Notes: generated by a model not told the origin, from the sequence alone. A stretch of DNA of 64,000 bases from Oceanicoccus sp. KOV_DT_Chl (GCF_900120175.1 NZ_FQLF01000005.1:188501-252500); one strand, 5' to 3'. Numbered from the stretch's first letter, positions 10,184 through 21,548 are shown. Translations and numbers: made by a program.

Positions 10184-10230
10184 ATATAAATAAAATCATA
10201 AAAGGTAAAATATCAACGAGGCACAATCGC

Positions 10231-11417
10231 ATGTATGGAGATAACCCTAACGACAAACAATTAAAAGCAAGCTGGGATGATTTTTGCGAACAACTAAAGC
10301 AGTGCAGCGATCTCGTGTTTCGTGACAACTCACCTAAACAGGACCTCGATCGCGCCAAAGGCTTTCGCCTGCTCAGCCGTAACATCGCACTAGCCCTGCA
10401 ATTTAATCTGGAAAATATAGACCCTGATCAACCCGAATTAATGCATTATTTTGATCCTATTCGAAAACAGGGTGGCGACAATTGTGACGCACTCTATGTA
10501 GGCTCCCCAATCAATGGCGACAATACCTATCGCATTACCGGCCAACGCGGTAATGCCCGTTATTTTGCTGTCACCGTAGTGGAAGATGGCGACACGCCCT
10601 GGGGCGGCGCTGTGGTAGGTAATTTAATTAATCGCGATATACTGGTAGCTGAGGATGGCAGTTTTGAAATTATCCTTAGTCCCGAGCCTCAGCCCGGTAA
10701 CTGGATAAAAACCACGCCGGGTAGTTGGCGGGTTACCGTGCGTCAATTTTTTGCTGATTGGGAAAATGAGCAAGCCATGAATGCTCGTATCGATCGCATA
10801 GGCCCCTCGCTCATCAAAGCAGAAACCTCAGTAGATCAAATTACTCACGGACTAAAACAAAGCGCCAGCTGGGTGCGCGACTCCACCTTTTACTGGGCAG
10901 AAATGATCGACAAATGGAAAGCCATTCCCAATCAGTTTCTCAGCTATCGACAACTGGACGACAATGCTATTGATGCGACCCCGGGCGGTGAGCCTTTAAT
11001 TTGCTATTGGCAATTACCCGATGATGAAGCCTTGATTATTCGCGTTACCCCGCCGCCAGCTGATTACTGGGCCGTAGAATTTGGCAGCTACTGGTGGGAA
11101 ACCATGGACTACCGTTATCGCTTATGCAGCACCAACTGTCACTACGCCAAGTTGGAACATAATGGCGAATTAATCCTGGTAGTCAGCCATATCGATGCCG
11201 GCGTGCCAAACTGGCTGGACCCGTCGGCCATCAACAAGGTTATATCACCTTGCGCTGGATTGGCACCGAAAACTATCCACAACCGACATGCCAACAAATC
11301 AAAGCGTCAGCCCTGCAACAACACCTACCCGCTGATATAAAGCTGCTCACACCATCACAGCGCAGCGCACAACTGACGCAGCGGCGGCACGGTATTCACA
11401 ACCGCTTCAGGTATTAA
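10231..11417 (+). CDS. DUF1214-domain protein, frameshift near 11226
   Basis: About 395 residues after repair. The C-terminal half (SASWVRDSTFYWAEM ... DEALIIRVTPPPADYWAVEFGSYW ... YRLCSTNCHYAKLEHNGELILVVSH) matches the DUF1214 pattern as I remember it. No signal peptide is seen, and the biochemical role is unknown. The given frame drifts after NWLDPS; one extra G at 11226-11227 restores GHQQGYITLRWIG and an open frame to a TAA at 11415-11417, one base before the TetR start. That tight spacing supports the repair and indicates an operon with the regulator. It is divergent from the sulfotransferase across the TAGGAC palindrome. In many marine gammaproteobacteria DUF1214 genes sit beside lipid or steroid metabolism genes; that link is inference here. 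Confidence 0.78.
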
Positions 11418-11418
11418 T

Positions 11419-12030
11419 ATGCCTAAAGTTGTCGACCATCAACTGCGCCGCAATGAGATTAGCGCCATCGCCGCCCGGTTAATTGCTAGCGGAGGTATAG
11501 AGGCCGCCACCTTGCGCGAAATCGCTCGCCACAGTGGTTACTCCAAAGGCGTTATCGAACATTATTTTGATAATAAAGAACAGGTCATCAGTGCCGCATT
11601 AGATTGGTCAAACCACTGCTACCAGCTGCGAGCAGATAAACTCACCCGCAATATCAGCGGGATAAAAGCGTTAGAAAAAAGATTACAAGCTTCGCTGCCG
11701 TTAACAGCTACGATTGCTGATGAGTGGAAGGTACGCTTAATTTACTGGAGTATGGCGGCTATCCACAGCGATTTACGCAAACAACAAAAAAAGCGTTTTA
11801 ATTATGCCATTCAACAATTTGAAAACGATATAAATTGTGCGATTGCAGCCGGAGAACTACCAGCACATTTAAACGCAACTACCGCCGCCAGACGACTAGT
11901 GAATATGACCACCGGCATAAGTACCGCTGCACTATTTAACCCCTCGCATAATAGCAAAGCTTTTTTACTGCAAGAAATTAAGCAGTTGGTACAGCAACTC
12001 CTTAACGACAACGAACTCGACAACAATTAA
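11419..12030 (+). CDS. TetR/AcrR-family regulator
   Basis: 203 residues. The N-terminal helix-turn-helix is standard: RRNEISAIAARLIASGG, ATLREIARHSGYSKGVIEHYF, DNKEQVISAAL. The rest is an all-helical ligand-binding domain that I cannot assign. The opening (MPKVVDHQLRRNEI) resembles BetI-type members, but no choline genes are nearby. It starts one base after the repaired stop of the DUF1214 gene, so translation is probably coupled, and it probably controls that gene and the divergent sulfotransferase through the palindrome at 10168-10183. Confidence 0.88.
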   Translation: MPKVVDHQLRRNEISAIAARLIASGGIEAATLREIARHSGYSKGVIEHYFDNKEQVISAALDWSNHCYQLRADKLTRNISGIKALEKRLQASLPLTATIADEWKVRLIYWSMAAIHSDLRKQQKKRFNYAIQQFENDINCAIAAGELPAHLNATTAARRLVNMTTGISTAALFNPSHNSKAFLLQEIKQLVQQLLNDNELDNN

Positions 12031-12066
12031 TAAGGCTGGCGTTCACAGGTCTGGCTGCGCCAACGC

Positions 12067-13841
12067 CTAATGTTTATGTGCAACTCCCGCGCCAGCAGGC
12101 ATACGAATATCGTCAACCAGATCCTGTACCACTTGCGGAGGCTTAACCGCAACTGTGCTCACCAGAAACGCCACCACCATATTCAGCGCTGCGCCCAATG
12201 TACCAATACCCTCAGGCGAAATTCCCAACCACCAATGCTCAGCAGTATTTAATTCCGGCGCGGCAAATTTAAAAACACGATATAGCTAAAGGTAAATATC
12301 AAACCCACTAACATCCCCGCTATGGCGCCCTCTTTACCTATCCTTTTAAAAAATATTCCCATAAAAATAGCCGGAAACAGCGATGACGCTGCCAGACCAA
12401 AAGCAAAGGCAACCACCTGCGCAACAAACGCAGGCGGATAAATACCAAACCAACCGGCAATCACCACCGCCGTCGCAGCTGCCAAACGCGCAAATAATAA
12501 TTCTTGCTTGTCACTGATATTCGGCATCCAGGTTTGTTTTAACAAATCATGGGACACCGAACTGGAAATAACCAATAACAATCCTGCTGCTGTAGACAGC
12601 GCCGCCGCCACAGCTCCAGCAGCCATCAGGGCAATTACCCAATTGGGCAACTGGGCAATTTCGGGGTTAGCCATCACCATAATGTCACGATCCACATAAA
12701 GCTCGTTTGCATTATCCGCTGGCTGGTTGCTAATTACTCTTTCACCAAAAGCGCCCTGTCCCTCAATAAATTCCGGTTTTGCGGGCGAAAAGGGTGCGCC
12801 TGCCCGATACTGCATGACGCCATCACCATTTTTATCTTGCCACGCTAACAGACCGGTGCCCTCCCAATTGGCAAACCATTCTGGTGCTTGCTGATACGGG
12901 ACTTCGTTAACGTTATCCATTAGGTTTAACCGGGAGAATGCGGCGACGCCGGGAATCGTTGTGTACATCAAACAGATAAATACCAAGGCATAACCCGCCG
13001 ACAAGCGCGCATCGGAGACCTTGGGCACGGTAAAAAAACGCACGATGACATGGGGTAACCCAGCAGTACCAATCATCAACGCGGCAACAATAGCCATGGT
13101 ATCGAGGGTTGATTTTTTGGCACTGGTATACGCGCCAAAGCCCAACTCAACCGTCACTTGATCCAATTTTTGTAACACGGTTAAGCCGGAACCATCATTC
13201 AATTCACTGCCCAGACCTAACTGCGGAAAAGGATTATCTGTAAACATGATCGACAGAAACACAGCCGGCACCATAAACGCAAAAATCAGCACGCAATATT
13301 GTGCAACCTGGGTATATGTTATTCCTTTCATGCCACCGAGTACGGCATAGCTAAATACCACGGCCATGCCGACCACTACACCCGTTTCTATTTCCACTTC
13401 TAAAAAACGGGAAAATACGATCCCGACACCGCGCATCTGACCGGCGATATAGGTAAAGGAAATAAATATCAAACAAACCACCGCCACCACTCTGGCGGCG
13501 TCGGAGTAATAACGTTCACCAATAAAATCCGGCACGGTAAAACGGCCGAACTTTCGTAAGTAAGGCGCTAATAACAACGCCAGCAATACATAACCACCAG
13601 TCCAGCCCATCAAATACACCGAAGCATCGCGACCGGCGAAAGCCATAATACCTGCCAGTGATAAAAACGAAGCCGCGCTCATCCAGTCTGCGGCCGTCGC
13701 CATTCCATTGACGATAGGATTAACCCCGCCGCCCGCCACATAAAAATCCTTGGTGGAACCAGCCCGTGACCACACCGCAATGCCGAAGTACAGCGCAAAA
13801 GAAAGACCGACAAAAATATAACTCAGTAATTGTGCATCCAT
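12067..13841 (-). CDS. Sodium:solute symporter large subunit (VC_2705-type), frameshift near 12272
   Basis: A multi-pass transporter of about 591 residues after repair. SSS-family landmarks include FYVAGGGVNPIVNGMATAAD, SAASFLSLAGIMAF, FGRFTVPDFIGERYYS, VLGGMKGITYTQVAQY and AALSTAAGLLLVISSS. A loop with DKNGDGVMQY resembles a calcium-binding EF loop. The large extracytoplasmic loop and the pairing with a small DUF4212 subunit point to the VC_2705 subfamily rather than true acetate permease ActP; organic acid uptake is a reasonable guess. The frame given stops at 12249. One more base in the A-run 12270-12274 restores FKFAAPELNTAEHWWLGIS, and the protein then continues to PPQVVQDLVDDIRMP and a stop at 12067. 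Its ATG overlaps the stop of the small subunit (TAATG). Confidence 0.88.
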
Positions 13842-14191
13842 TAGTGCTTACCTCCTTGTGTCGCTGTCGCAGAGTCAGCATTGCGTTCGCCCTCATCAAA
13901 ACCACAAGCTGTTTCAATACGTGTCATCCAGACGTGGTAAATAAAAATCAACGCGATATAAACAAGCAATGCACCCTGATGGGAAAACCAATAACCCAAG
14001 GGAAAACCACCCAACGAAAATTGATCCAACCAATCGACCAACAACACGCTCAAGCCAAACGAAACCACTAACCAAACACTGAGTAGTATCACTAACACCC
14101 GTTTATTGGCACGCCAGTAATTCTGGATATTAGTTTGCTGCAACAAACTTTTGCTGTTACTTGCCAGCGCCGCTTTATTGGAGTCACTCAT
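13841..14191 (-). CDS. DUF4212 small subunit of the sodium:solute symporter
   Basis: 116 residues with two hydrophobic helices (VLVILLSVWLVVSFGLSVLL and GALLVYIALIFIYHVWM) and the family segment QLNQFSLGGFPLGYWFSHQGA in close form (DQFSLGGFPLGYWFSHQG). The ATG at 14191 has GGTGAT seven bases ahead; an ATG three codons earlier lacks one. These small proteins are always found directly before a large symporter gene, as here with a one-base overlap, and are thought to form part of the transporter. Confidence 0.88.
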   Translation of the reverse strand: MSDSNKAALASNSKSLLQQTNIQNYWRANKRVLVILLSVWLVVSFGLSVLLVDWLDQFSLGGFPLGYWFSHQGALLVYIALIFIYHVWMTRIETACGFDEGERNADSATATQGGKH

Positions 14192-14320
14192 AAATATCAC
14201 CGCAGTTATTATTATTCATACCAATAAGAATAGTGCTTTTGATCTTATTTTGCAGCCCAGCAAGACCAGAAGTTATAACAGCAAAACCGCAAGGCTTATA
14301 GCAGCCCGAAATTCAGGCAC

Positions 14321-14350
14321 AAAAAAGGGAAGCCCGAGCTTCCCTTTTTT
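14321..14350 (-). terminator. Terminator after the nitronate monooxygenase gene
   Basis: AAAAAAGGGAAG-CCCGAG-CTTCCCTTTTTT: 12-base perfect arms with A and T tracts on the two sides. It lies 19 bases past the stop of the upstream minus-strand gene and would work in both directions. Confidence 0.92.
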
Positions 14351-14369
14351 GCTGAAATACCGAGCTACA

Positions 14370-15491
14370 CTATTCTGGCATCAGTGAGTTTATACGCTCA
14401 TAAGACTCTGCATACTCGGTCAGTAAACGGGTCATAATATCGCGACAGGATTCAATTTGATTTATCTGACCTACCACTTGGCCAATAGGGTTAAAGGCCA
14501 CTTTTTGCGTCTCGGCTACGCCCGCGTATTTATGAGTGCGCCTTACCGCGTCAAAGGTAAGATAGCCTTGCAAAGGCATGGGTAATGGATCAGGCGTGTC
14601 TTCACGCTCCCAGGCTTCGGTCCATTCGTTTTTCAACATCCGCGCCGTCTTACCGGTAAAGGACTTGGAACGAACAGTGTCTTCCGACGTCGCCTTCATA
14701 TATGACTCACGCTGTGCTGGTTCGGCACTGGCTTCACTCGAATTCAACCACATTGAACCCAACCAAACACCTTCGACGCCCATACTCATTGCCGCCATCA
14801 TTTGCTGACCACTGGCAATACCGCCCGCCGCTAAAATCGGCAACGGTGCCAACTCTTTAACCATCTGCGGCCAAAGCACCATGGAAGTAACCTCTCCGGC
14901 ATGACCGCCACCTTCTGTGCCCTGACAAACAACAAAATCCAAACCGGCTGTTTTATGATTAATACCATGCTTCAAACGCCCAGCCAAAGCGCCGATCATC
15001 CGACCGGAATCCTGCACCTGCTTGATAATTTCGGCAGGCGGGGTTCCCAATGCGTTGACAATAATCCGGCAATTGGGACGCGTTAGCGCCTCATCAACTA
15101 ATAGCTGCCCCTGAACCGCAGAAAAACTTAGGGTCACGCCGTCATCTTTATCGGGTAATTCAGGTACACCGTGGCTACTTAACAGTCCCGCAGCGAATTT
15201 ACGGTGCTCCTCTGGAATCGCATCCTGAATCATCGCCACCAATTCGTCCGGACTGGTTTTATCCATACCTTCGTATTTTTGTGGAATTGCCGTATCAACG
15301 CCATAGACGTGATCGCCTATATGCTCATCGATCCAGTCCAGCTCTTCTTTCAGCTGGGCAGGCGAATAGCCCACCGCACCCAATACACCGATACCTCCCG
15401 CTTTACTGACCGCCACCACCACATCACGGCAATGGGTAAAGGCAAAAATGGGCACATCTATGCCTAACTTTTTAGCGAATTCTGTTTGCAT
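14370..15491 (-). CDS. Nitronate monooxygenase / 2-nitropropane dioxygenase-type flavoprotein
   Basis: 373 residues, FMN-dependent TIM barrel of the NMO family. Signs: FAKKLGIDVPIFAF near the start, VSKAGGIGVLGAVGYSP, DFVVCQGTEGGGHAGE (the conserved GxEAGGH-like phosphate loop), PILAAGGIASGQQMMAAMSMGVEGVWLGSMWL. Members oxidise alkyl nitronates or act as NADH:quinone or enoyl reductases; the exact substrate is not predictable. It has no co-directional partner within 400 bases upstream and ends in its own terminator, so it is probably monocistronic. Confidence 0.85.
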   Translation of the reverse strand: MQTEFAKKLGIDVPIFAFTHCRDVVVAVSKAGGIGVLGAVGYSPAQLKEELDWIDEHIGDHVYGVDTAIPQKYEGMDKTSPDELVAMIQDAIPEEHRKFAAGLLSSHGVPELPDKDDGVTLSFSAVQGQLLVDEALTRPNCRIIVNALGTPPAEIIKQVQDSGRMIGALAGRLKHGINHKTAGLDFVVCQGTEGGGHAGEVTSMVLWPQMVKELAPLPILAAGGIASGQQMMAAMSMGVEGVWLGSMWLNSSEASAEPAQRESYMKATSEDTVRSKSFTGKTARMLKNEWTEAWEREDTPDPLPMPLQGYLTFDAVRRTHKYAGVAETQKVAFNPIGQVVGQINQIESCRDIMTRLLTEYAESYERINSLMPE

Positions 15492-15958
15492 CTCTGACTC
15501 CTACTTCGTATTCAGGGTATTTATTGCCTTAATCATGCGGCCATCGCCACCCATCATTCAATGGCGTGGCAGGCCAATTTCTAATGGATTTTTTGTTCAT
15601 GCCACTTGAATTGCAAATAGTTTAGCCCAGAAATTGCGCAAAGCACGTTGGTACAAAGACGGAATTGGTGGCCTCCAGCATCCAGGCGCTAAATACCCAA
15701 AACTGAATAGTGATCCACTAGCTACTCATTGCAAATAAACAGCAACATTACTACTGCCCACTTTAAGTGATTGAAATGGCACAATGGAAATAGGCAAAAA
15801 TAGGTAAACAACTACTACTTATGTTCGCAACAATAGAAATAACTGATTTTTGAAGGTGTAATGAATAAGTCATGTAATAATTTTTTCGACAAACAGACAT
15901 TAAAGCAGGCTAATTGATTACTGGCGTTACTGCGCTGATCATTGCTCCCTTTGCATAA
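15492..15958. other. Intergenic, nothing recognised
   Basis: 467 bases upstream of the nitronate monooxygenase gene and downstream of the next gene. AT-rich, no supported open frame, no strong hairpin and no repeat that I could match elsewhere in the window. Confidence 0.5.
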
Positions 15959-16744
15959 TCAGGTTTTCAGTTCACGTCGACAAAGCTCACGGACCTGATC
16001 AGTCACCTCAGCACCAAACAAGGCGTCAAAACGCCCCCATCCACGCACATCCATTTCTCTTGCTAGCAGCATATCCATAACCTGCTCACCGCGTTCACGC
16101 AAATAAGCTTGATCAACCTGATCGAAACTGAACTGGTCGCACAGTTGAAGAAAGTGGTCGACATAAAACGGCATCGCCTGGTCTCTCACGGTTTCATATT
16201 CAACCTGCCCTACCTCTTTTCCATACAATCCCCAGGTAGATAAATACTGCTTACGGTCAGCTTGAATACGAGGTGTTAGTATTGATTTAAACGGTTTGCT
16301 TTCGGTAATAGTGCTTAGCGGTGAATACGCATTGCGCCAATAATCAGGGTACATAACAGGATCAACTTTGGGTGCCAAGTCTATATGGTAGCTCCAAACC
16401 CCCGGTGGATTAAGATTGTAGTGCATCAGAAAGTGGGGGACCGCTGAGTCGATGCGGGTCATCGCGTACATCAAATTCATATCGTTGCCAGGGCCGCCAA
16501 TATATAAATGATAGAGACGGTCGATCACTGAATCTTCAGGGGCTTGCCAAAGTCTAACCCAGCCAGCCTCAACAAAAGGTGACCTTTTCATGTTAAGACG
16601 CATCTTGGCTGCGCCGTTCTCGGTTACTTCAGTCAGATGGCAGTGCTGTATGATTTTATCCCTCACCAACACAGTATCCTCTAAAGGAACAGGTATCGAA
16701 GAATTAACATCAGAATCGGACGTTGATGGCGCTGCTGAATTCAT
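15959..16744 (-). CDS. Unrecognised cytosolic protein, faint resemblance to RCC/bilin reductases
   Basis: 261 residues, no signal peptide or membrane segment. It opens with a low-complexity Ser/Asp/Pro stretch (MNSAAPSTSDSDVNSS). The centre (VPHFLMHYNLNPPG, YHIDLAPKVDP, MYPDYWRNAY) reminds me of the HIDLxPRxDLxxxPDY segment of red-chlorophyll-catabolite reductase and related ferredoxin-dependent bilin reductases. The C-terminus carries FYVDHFLQLC and a helical tail. The similarity is by memory only, and no heme or bilin genes are nearby. It is flanked by gaps of more than 300 bases on both sides, so context does not help. It looks like a real gene because it is long, unbroken and compositionally like its neighbours. 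Confidence 0.55.
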   Translation of the reverse strand: MNSAAPSTSDSDVNSSIPVPLEDTVLVRDKIIQHCHLTEVTENGAAKMRLNMKRSPFVEAGWVRLWQAPEDSVIDRLYHLYIGGPGNDMNLMYAMTRIDSAVPHFLMHYNLNPPGVWSYHIDLAPKVDPVMYPDYWRNAYSPLSTITESKPFKSILTPRIQADRKQYLSTWGLYGKEVGQVEYETVRDQAMPFYVDHFLQLCDQFSFDQVDQAYLRERGEQVMDMLLAREMDVRGWGRFDALFGAEVTDQVRELCRRELKT

Positions 16745-17084
16745 AAAAAGCCCTCTGTTAGACCAGATACGGGTACCACCCCCAACCAGATCATAAATAA
16801 ACAGGGGCAGATGAAGCTTTTATGGGTTATGAATAACAGCGTGAAAATTTAAAAATATACTTGAAGTAAAAGTACATTAGCGCCAGGCCTAATATGGAAT
16901 CGCTAGTGCTAAATGTTCATTTTGAGAATTAGCGTTGTTGGTAGCTATTATTGTGGCAAAGAAAGGATTTCTGAGCTGACGTGTGTGCCAAGGGTTTCAA
17001 ACTGGGGACAGAGCTAACGTTGCAGACGGCGCAAAAGCTGGCCTGTCCCCGCACCCTGCCAGACTTGAGAGGGTTGCTTGGACC
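16745..17084. repeat. Intergenic with a GGGGACAG ... CTGTCCCC inverted repeat
   Basis: 340 bases without a gene. At 17004-17011 and 17043-17050 are GGGGACAG and CTGTCCCC, an inverted pair 31 bases apart. Such arms are common in REP-like palindromes linked to IS200-type (RAYT) transposases. No transposase gene is present, so at most this is a relic. Confidence 0.35.
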
Positions 17085-17939
<855 letters not shown>

Positions 17940-17948
17940 TTATTGTTG

Positions 17949-17977
17949 TGTTCTGGATTCCCGCCTGCGGAATGACA
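17949..17977 (-). repeat. Short dispersed-repeat fragment (TCTGGATTCCCG ... GGAATGAC)
   Basis: TTCTGGATTCCCGCCTGCGGAATGAC upstream of dapB, in pieces TTCTGGATTCCCG and GGAATGAC. The same words recur at 24580-24605 upstream of recN. Half-palindromes of this kind are widespread dispersed intergenic repeats in proteobacteria. Confidence 0.5.
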
Positions 17978-18111
17978 ATTATTTTATTGGTTTCGTATTT
18001 TGTGGAATTAAACCGCAAGAATGGGCGGCGATGCAATACCTATAAACGGCACCCAACTTAAGCCTATAGAGTGCGAGATTGTGCTGCAGTGCGACACTCT
18101 TATTAGCACGT

Positions 18112-18256
18112 AATTTAAGTGTTTAGAGGAGGAGGTAGTGCGCTAGTGCAAGGAAGTACTGCGCACAGGGCGGCAATGTACATTTAGTACATGACCAACC
18201 GAGCACAGCACTGACACGGCAATAGCGTGCTAGATCCTTCTATAAACACTTAAATT
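18112..18256. repeat. 145-base imperfect palindrome overlapping the dnaJ stop codon
   Basis: Outer arms AATTTAAGTGTTTA (18112-18125) and TAAACACTTAAATT (18243-18256) are perfect 14-base inverted repeats. Inside, partly complementary stretches continue (TAGTGCGCTAGTGC against TAGCACGCTATTGC as read on opposite strands). The tip is a perfect hairpin, ATGTAC-ATTTA-GTACAT, at 18176-18192. The right arm contains the TAA stop of dnaJ. Size and design resemble ERIC/MITE-like elements or a long structured 3' UTR. Confidence 0.7.
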
Positions 18257-19383
18257 TTCATGTCATCGAAGAAAGATTTAACCCCATCAAACCAGGAATT
18301 CTTCCGCGGCGACTGATTACCCTCTTTCTCAAACGACGCCTGTAATTGGGTCAGCAATTCCTTTTGGTGCTTGGTCAAATTAACCGGTGTTTCCAGTGTT
18401 ACACGGCACAATAAATCCCCGGTTGAACCTCCGCGTACTGGCGTTACCCCTTTACCGCGCAAACGAAATAATTTACCGGTTTGCGTTTCTGCAGGAATTT
18501 TTAATTTAACCCGGCCATCCAGCGTCGGCACTTCCATTTCGCCACCTAACGCGGCATCGATGAAACTGATGGGCACTTCGCAATAGAGATTTTTTCCATC
18601 ACGCTCAAAAATATTATGTGCGCGAACGTTGATCTGTACAAACAGATCACCTGATGGACCACCATCCGGCCCCGCCTCACCTTCTCCACTCAAGCGAATG
18701 CGATCACCAGTATCAACACCTGGCGGCACTTTTACTGACAGCGTTTTGGTTTCTTCTACCAGCCCTTGACCATGACAACTATTACAAGGGTCAGAAATCA
18801 TTTTGCCCTTACCGCGACAATTAGGACAAGTTTGCTGCACCGAGAAAAAGCCTTGCTGCATCCGCACCTGGCCCATACCGTTACACGTGGTACACGTTAC
18901 TGGCGAGCTGCCTTTTTTAGCTCCACTACCATCACAGGGATTACAAGCCACCAGCGTAGGAATACGAATTTTTACTTCGGTGCCTTTAACAGCTTCTTCT
19001 AAATTTACATCGAGGTTGTATCGTAAATCACTGCCTCTGGCAGGACCACGACTGCGACCACCACCGCCTCCGCCACCAAAAATATCACCGAACACATCAC
19101 CAAAAATATCGCTAAAGTTACCTGCACCGCCGCCAAAACCACCAGCGCCGGCATTGCCACTGACCGCATCGTGGCCATACTGGTCATAGGCCTGACGCTT
19201 TTGTGGGTCCGATAAAATTTCGTAAGCTTCAGACGCTTCTTTAAATTTATCTTCTGATGTTTTATCGTCCGGATTACGATCAGGGTGATGTTTCATCGCT
19301 ACTCGACGATATGCTTTTTTAATGTCTTTTTCCGAAGCATCTTTGGCAACGCCAAGAATTTCGTAATAGTCGCGTTTGGACAT
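18250..19383 (-). CDS. dnaJ: Chaperone DnaJ (Hsp40)
   Basis: 377 residues, full length. J domain with the HPD motif ([11 protein letters not shown], residues 30-40), a Gly-rich linker ([29 protein letters not shown]), four zinc-finger repeats ([32 protein letters not shown]) and the substrate-binding C-terminal domain. Stimulates DnaK ATPase and delivers unfolded clients. It is downstream of dnaK in the usual order. The stop codon lies within the right arm of a large inverted repeat. Confidence 0.98.
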   Translation of the reverse strand: MSKRDYYEILGVAKDASEKDIKKAYRRVAMKHHPDRNPDDKTSEDKFKEASEAYEILSDPQKRQAYDQYGHDAVSGNAGAGGFGGGAGNFSDIFGDVFGDIFGGGGGGGRSRGPARGSDLRYNLDVNLEEAVKGTEVKIRIPTLVACNPCDGSGAKKGSSPVTCTTCNGMGQVRMQQGFFSVQQTCPNCRGKGKMISDPCNSCHGQGLVEETKTLSVKVPPGVDTGDRIRLSGEGEAGPDGGPSGDLFVQINVRAHNIFERDGKNLYCEVPISFIDAALGGEMEVPTLDGRVKLKIPAETQTGKLFRLRGKGVTPVRGGSTGDLLCRVTLETPVNLTKHQKELLTQLQASFEKEGNQSPRKNSWFDGVKSFFDDMKI

Positions 19384-19523
19384 GGGGTGTGTATTCCAGT
19401 AGTAAGCTATTAAATCAGTGCCAAACCAAATCTTTTACGGTATTAACTGCGCACTGTGTTTTTCATTATCTGTTCAAATAGGTCATTGCTCATAAGCAAT
19501 AAAAAGCAACAAACCTTAAATAC

Positions 19524-19548
19524 AAAGGCGCGGGCATGCCCGCGCTTT
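19524..19548 (-). terminator. GC-rich palindrome between dnaK and dnaJ (partial terminator)
   Basis: GCGCGGGCATGCCCGCGC at 19528-19545 is a perfect 18-base palindrome flanked by AAAG and TTT. The T tract is short, so partial read-through into dnaJ is likely. This would lower dnaJ relative to dnaK. Confidence 0.6.
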
Positions 19549-19622
19549 GATATAAGTAAACTGTTGCCGCCTGCCAACAAGTAGCTTATTCAATCACTAC
19601 TTTCTGACACTGCGGTACTCAA

Positions 19623-21548
19623 TTACTTATCTTCTTTTACTTCCTCAAACTCGGCATCGACAGCATCATCGCTAGCTTCATCTGAGCTGTCAGCTTGTTC
19701 AGCACCACCAGCAGCTTCCGCCGCTGCAGCCTGCTCAGCATACAGCTTTTGCGCCAGTGAGCTGGATGCCTCAGTCAGTTTCTGGGTAGCGGCTTCCATC
19801 GCTGCACTGTCATCACCTGTAACCGCAGTCTCGGCTTCGGCCAGCGCCGCTTCGATGGCAGATTTTTCCTCATCAGTCGCTTTATCACCCGCTTCTTCCA
19901 AGGTTTTCTTGGTGGCGTTCATCAAGCCTTGCAAGGTGTTACGCGCTGTAACCAATGATTCAAATTGCTTATCGGCTTCGGCATTCGCTTCGGCATCGCG
20001 TACCATGCTTTCAATTTCATCTTCTGACAAACCGGAAGAAGCAGTAATACGAATAGACTGTTCTTTACCCGTCGCTTTGTCTTTGGCAGCAACATGCAAA
20101 ATACCGTTAGCATCCAAATCAAAAGTTACTTCGATTTGCGGCATGCCACGCGGAGCCGGTGGAATGTCAGCCAAATCGAAACGGCCCAGCGATTTGTTAC
20201 CCGACGCTTGCTTACGCTCACCCTGTACGACGTGAATTGTTACCGCTGACTGGTTATCATCTGCTGTTGAAAAGATCTGCGATTTCTTTGTAGGAATCGT
20301 GGTGTTCTTCTCAATCAAGGCAGTGGCAACACCACCCATCGTTTCGATACCCAAAGTTAATGGCGTAACATCCAGCAACAATACGTCTTTCACGTCGCCG
20401 CTTAATACACCACCTTGAATTGCAGCACCCAGAGCTACCGCTTCATCAGGGTTTACATCTTTACGTGGCTCTTTGCCAAAAAACTCTGCAACTTTAGCCT
20501 GTACTAGTGGCATACGCGTTTGGCCACCAACCAGAATGACATCGTTAATTTCACTGGTAGATAAACCGGCATCTTTTAATGCGACTTTCAACGGCTCTAT
20601 TGTTCTGGCCACTAAATCTTCTACTAAGGATTCTAATTTGGCGCGAGTTAGTTTCACAACCAAGTGCTTGGGACCAGACGCATCCGCAGTAATATAAGGC
20701 AGGTTCACTTCAGTCTGCTGCGAAGAAGACAATTCAATTTTGGCTTTTTCGCCCGCTTCTTTTAGGCGCTGCATCGCTAATGGATCGCCTTTCAGATCCA
20801 TACCGTTAGTCTTTTTGAACTCAGCGGCCAAATACTCGATCAAGCGCATATCGAAATCTTCACCGCCCAGGAACGTGTCACCATTGGTAGATAGCACTTC
20901 AAACTGGTGCTCGCCATCTACTTCAGCAATTTCAATAATAGAAATATCGAAGGTACCACCACCTAGATCGTATACGGCAATAGTGCGATCGCCCTGTGCT
21001 TTATCCATACCATAAGCCAGCGCTGCCGCCGTTGGCTCGTTGATAATGCGCTTAACTTCCAGACCCGCGATTTTACCGGCATCTTTAGTGGCCTGACGCT
21101 GCGAATCGTTGAAGTAAGCAGGTACAGTGACTACGGCTTCAGTCACTGGTTCGCCCAGATATTCTTCAGCGGTTTTTTTCATTTTTTTCAATACTTCAGC
21201 AGACACTTGTGGTGGAGCCATACGCTTGCCGCGCGCTTCAACCCAGGCATCACCGTTATCGGCTGCAACGATTTTATAAGGCACCATGCCGATGTCTTTT
21301 TGCACCACATCATCTTTAAATTTGCGGCCGATCAAACGCTTAACTGCATATAAGGTGTTATGTGGATTGGTGACCGCCTGACGCTTGGCACTCTGGCCAA
21401 CCAGAATCTCACCATCTTCGGTATAACCAATAATAGAAGGTGTGGTGCGATCGCCCTCAGCGTTCTCGATTACTTTACTGCTTTTACCATCTAACACTGC
21501 CACACAGGAGTTGGTGGTGCCGAGGTCAATACCAATAATTCTACCCAT
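19623..21548 (-). CDS. dnaK: Chaperone DnaK (Hsp70)
   Basis: 641 residues. Actin-like ATPase domain with [49 protein letters not shown] and [11 protein letters not shown]; linker [16 protein letters not shown]; peptide-binding domain and lid; C-terminal tail ending EFEEVKEDK, the EEVKD-type motif used for co-chaperone contact. An ATG eight codons upstream is in frame, but the start at 21548 ([10 protein letters not shown]) is the family start and has TGGAG ahead. Preceded by grpE and followed by dnaJ on the same strand. Confidence 0.98.
   Translation of the reverse strand: MGRIIGIDLGTTNSCVAVLDGKSSKVIENAEGDRTTPSIIGYTEDGEILVGQSAKRQAVTNPHNTLYAVKRLIGRKFKDDVVQKDIGMVPYKIVAADNGDAWVEARGKRMAPPQVSAEVLKKMKKTAEEYLGEPVTEAVVTVPAYFNDSQRQATKDAGKIAGLEVKRIINEPTAAALAYGMDKAQGDRTIAVYDLGGGTFDISIIEIAEVDGEHQFEVLSTNGDTFLGGEDFDMRLIEYLAAEFKKTNGMDLKGDPLAMQRLKEAGEKAKIELSSSQQTEVNLPYITADASGPKHLVVKLTRAKLESLVEDLVARTIEPLKVALKDAGLSTSEINDVILVGGQTRMPLVQAKVAEFFGKEPRKDVNPDEAVALGAAIQGGVLSGDVKDVLLLDVTPLTLGIETMGGVATALIEKNTTIPTKKSQIFSTADDNQSAVTIHVVQGERKQASGNKSLGRFDLADIPPAPRGMPQIEVTFDLDANGILHVAAKDKATGKEQSIRITASSGLSEDEIESMVRDAEANAEADKQFESLVTARNTLQGLMNATKKTLEEAGDKATDEEKSAIEAALAEAETAVTGDDSAAMEAATQKLTEASSSLAQKLYAEQAAAAEAAGGAEQADSSDEASDDAVDAEFEEVKEDK

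Noticed and set aside
12249-12270. Natural early stop of the symporter
   Set aside because: A conserved C-terminal tail (WWLGISPEGIG ... DLVDDIRMP) follows in another frame, so the stop is a frame error.
18066-18100. CIRCE-like inverted repeat (AGAGTG ... CACTCT) downstream of dnaJ
   Set aside because: Arms only six bases, spacer too long, and it lies downstream of the operon, so it does not fit the HrcA operator.
18803-19189. 128-codon frame opposite the Gly-rich part of dnaJ
   Set aside because: Proline-rich translation is the complement of the glycine codons of dnaJ.
19855-20235. 126-codon plus-strand frame opposite dnaK
   Set aside because: It is entirely antisense to a highly conserved gene, with no ribosome site and a translation typical of shadow frames.
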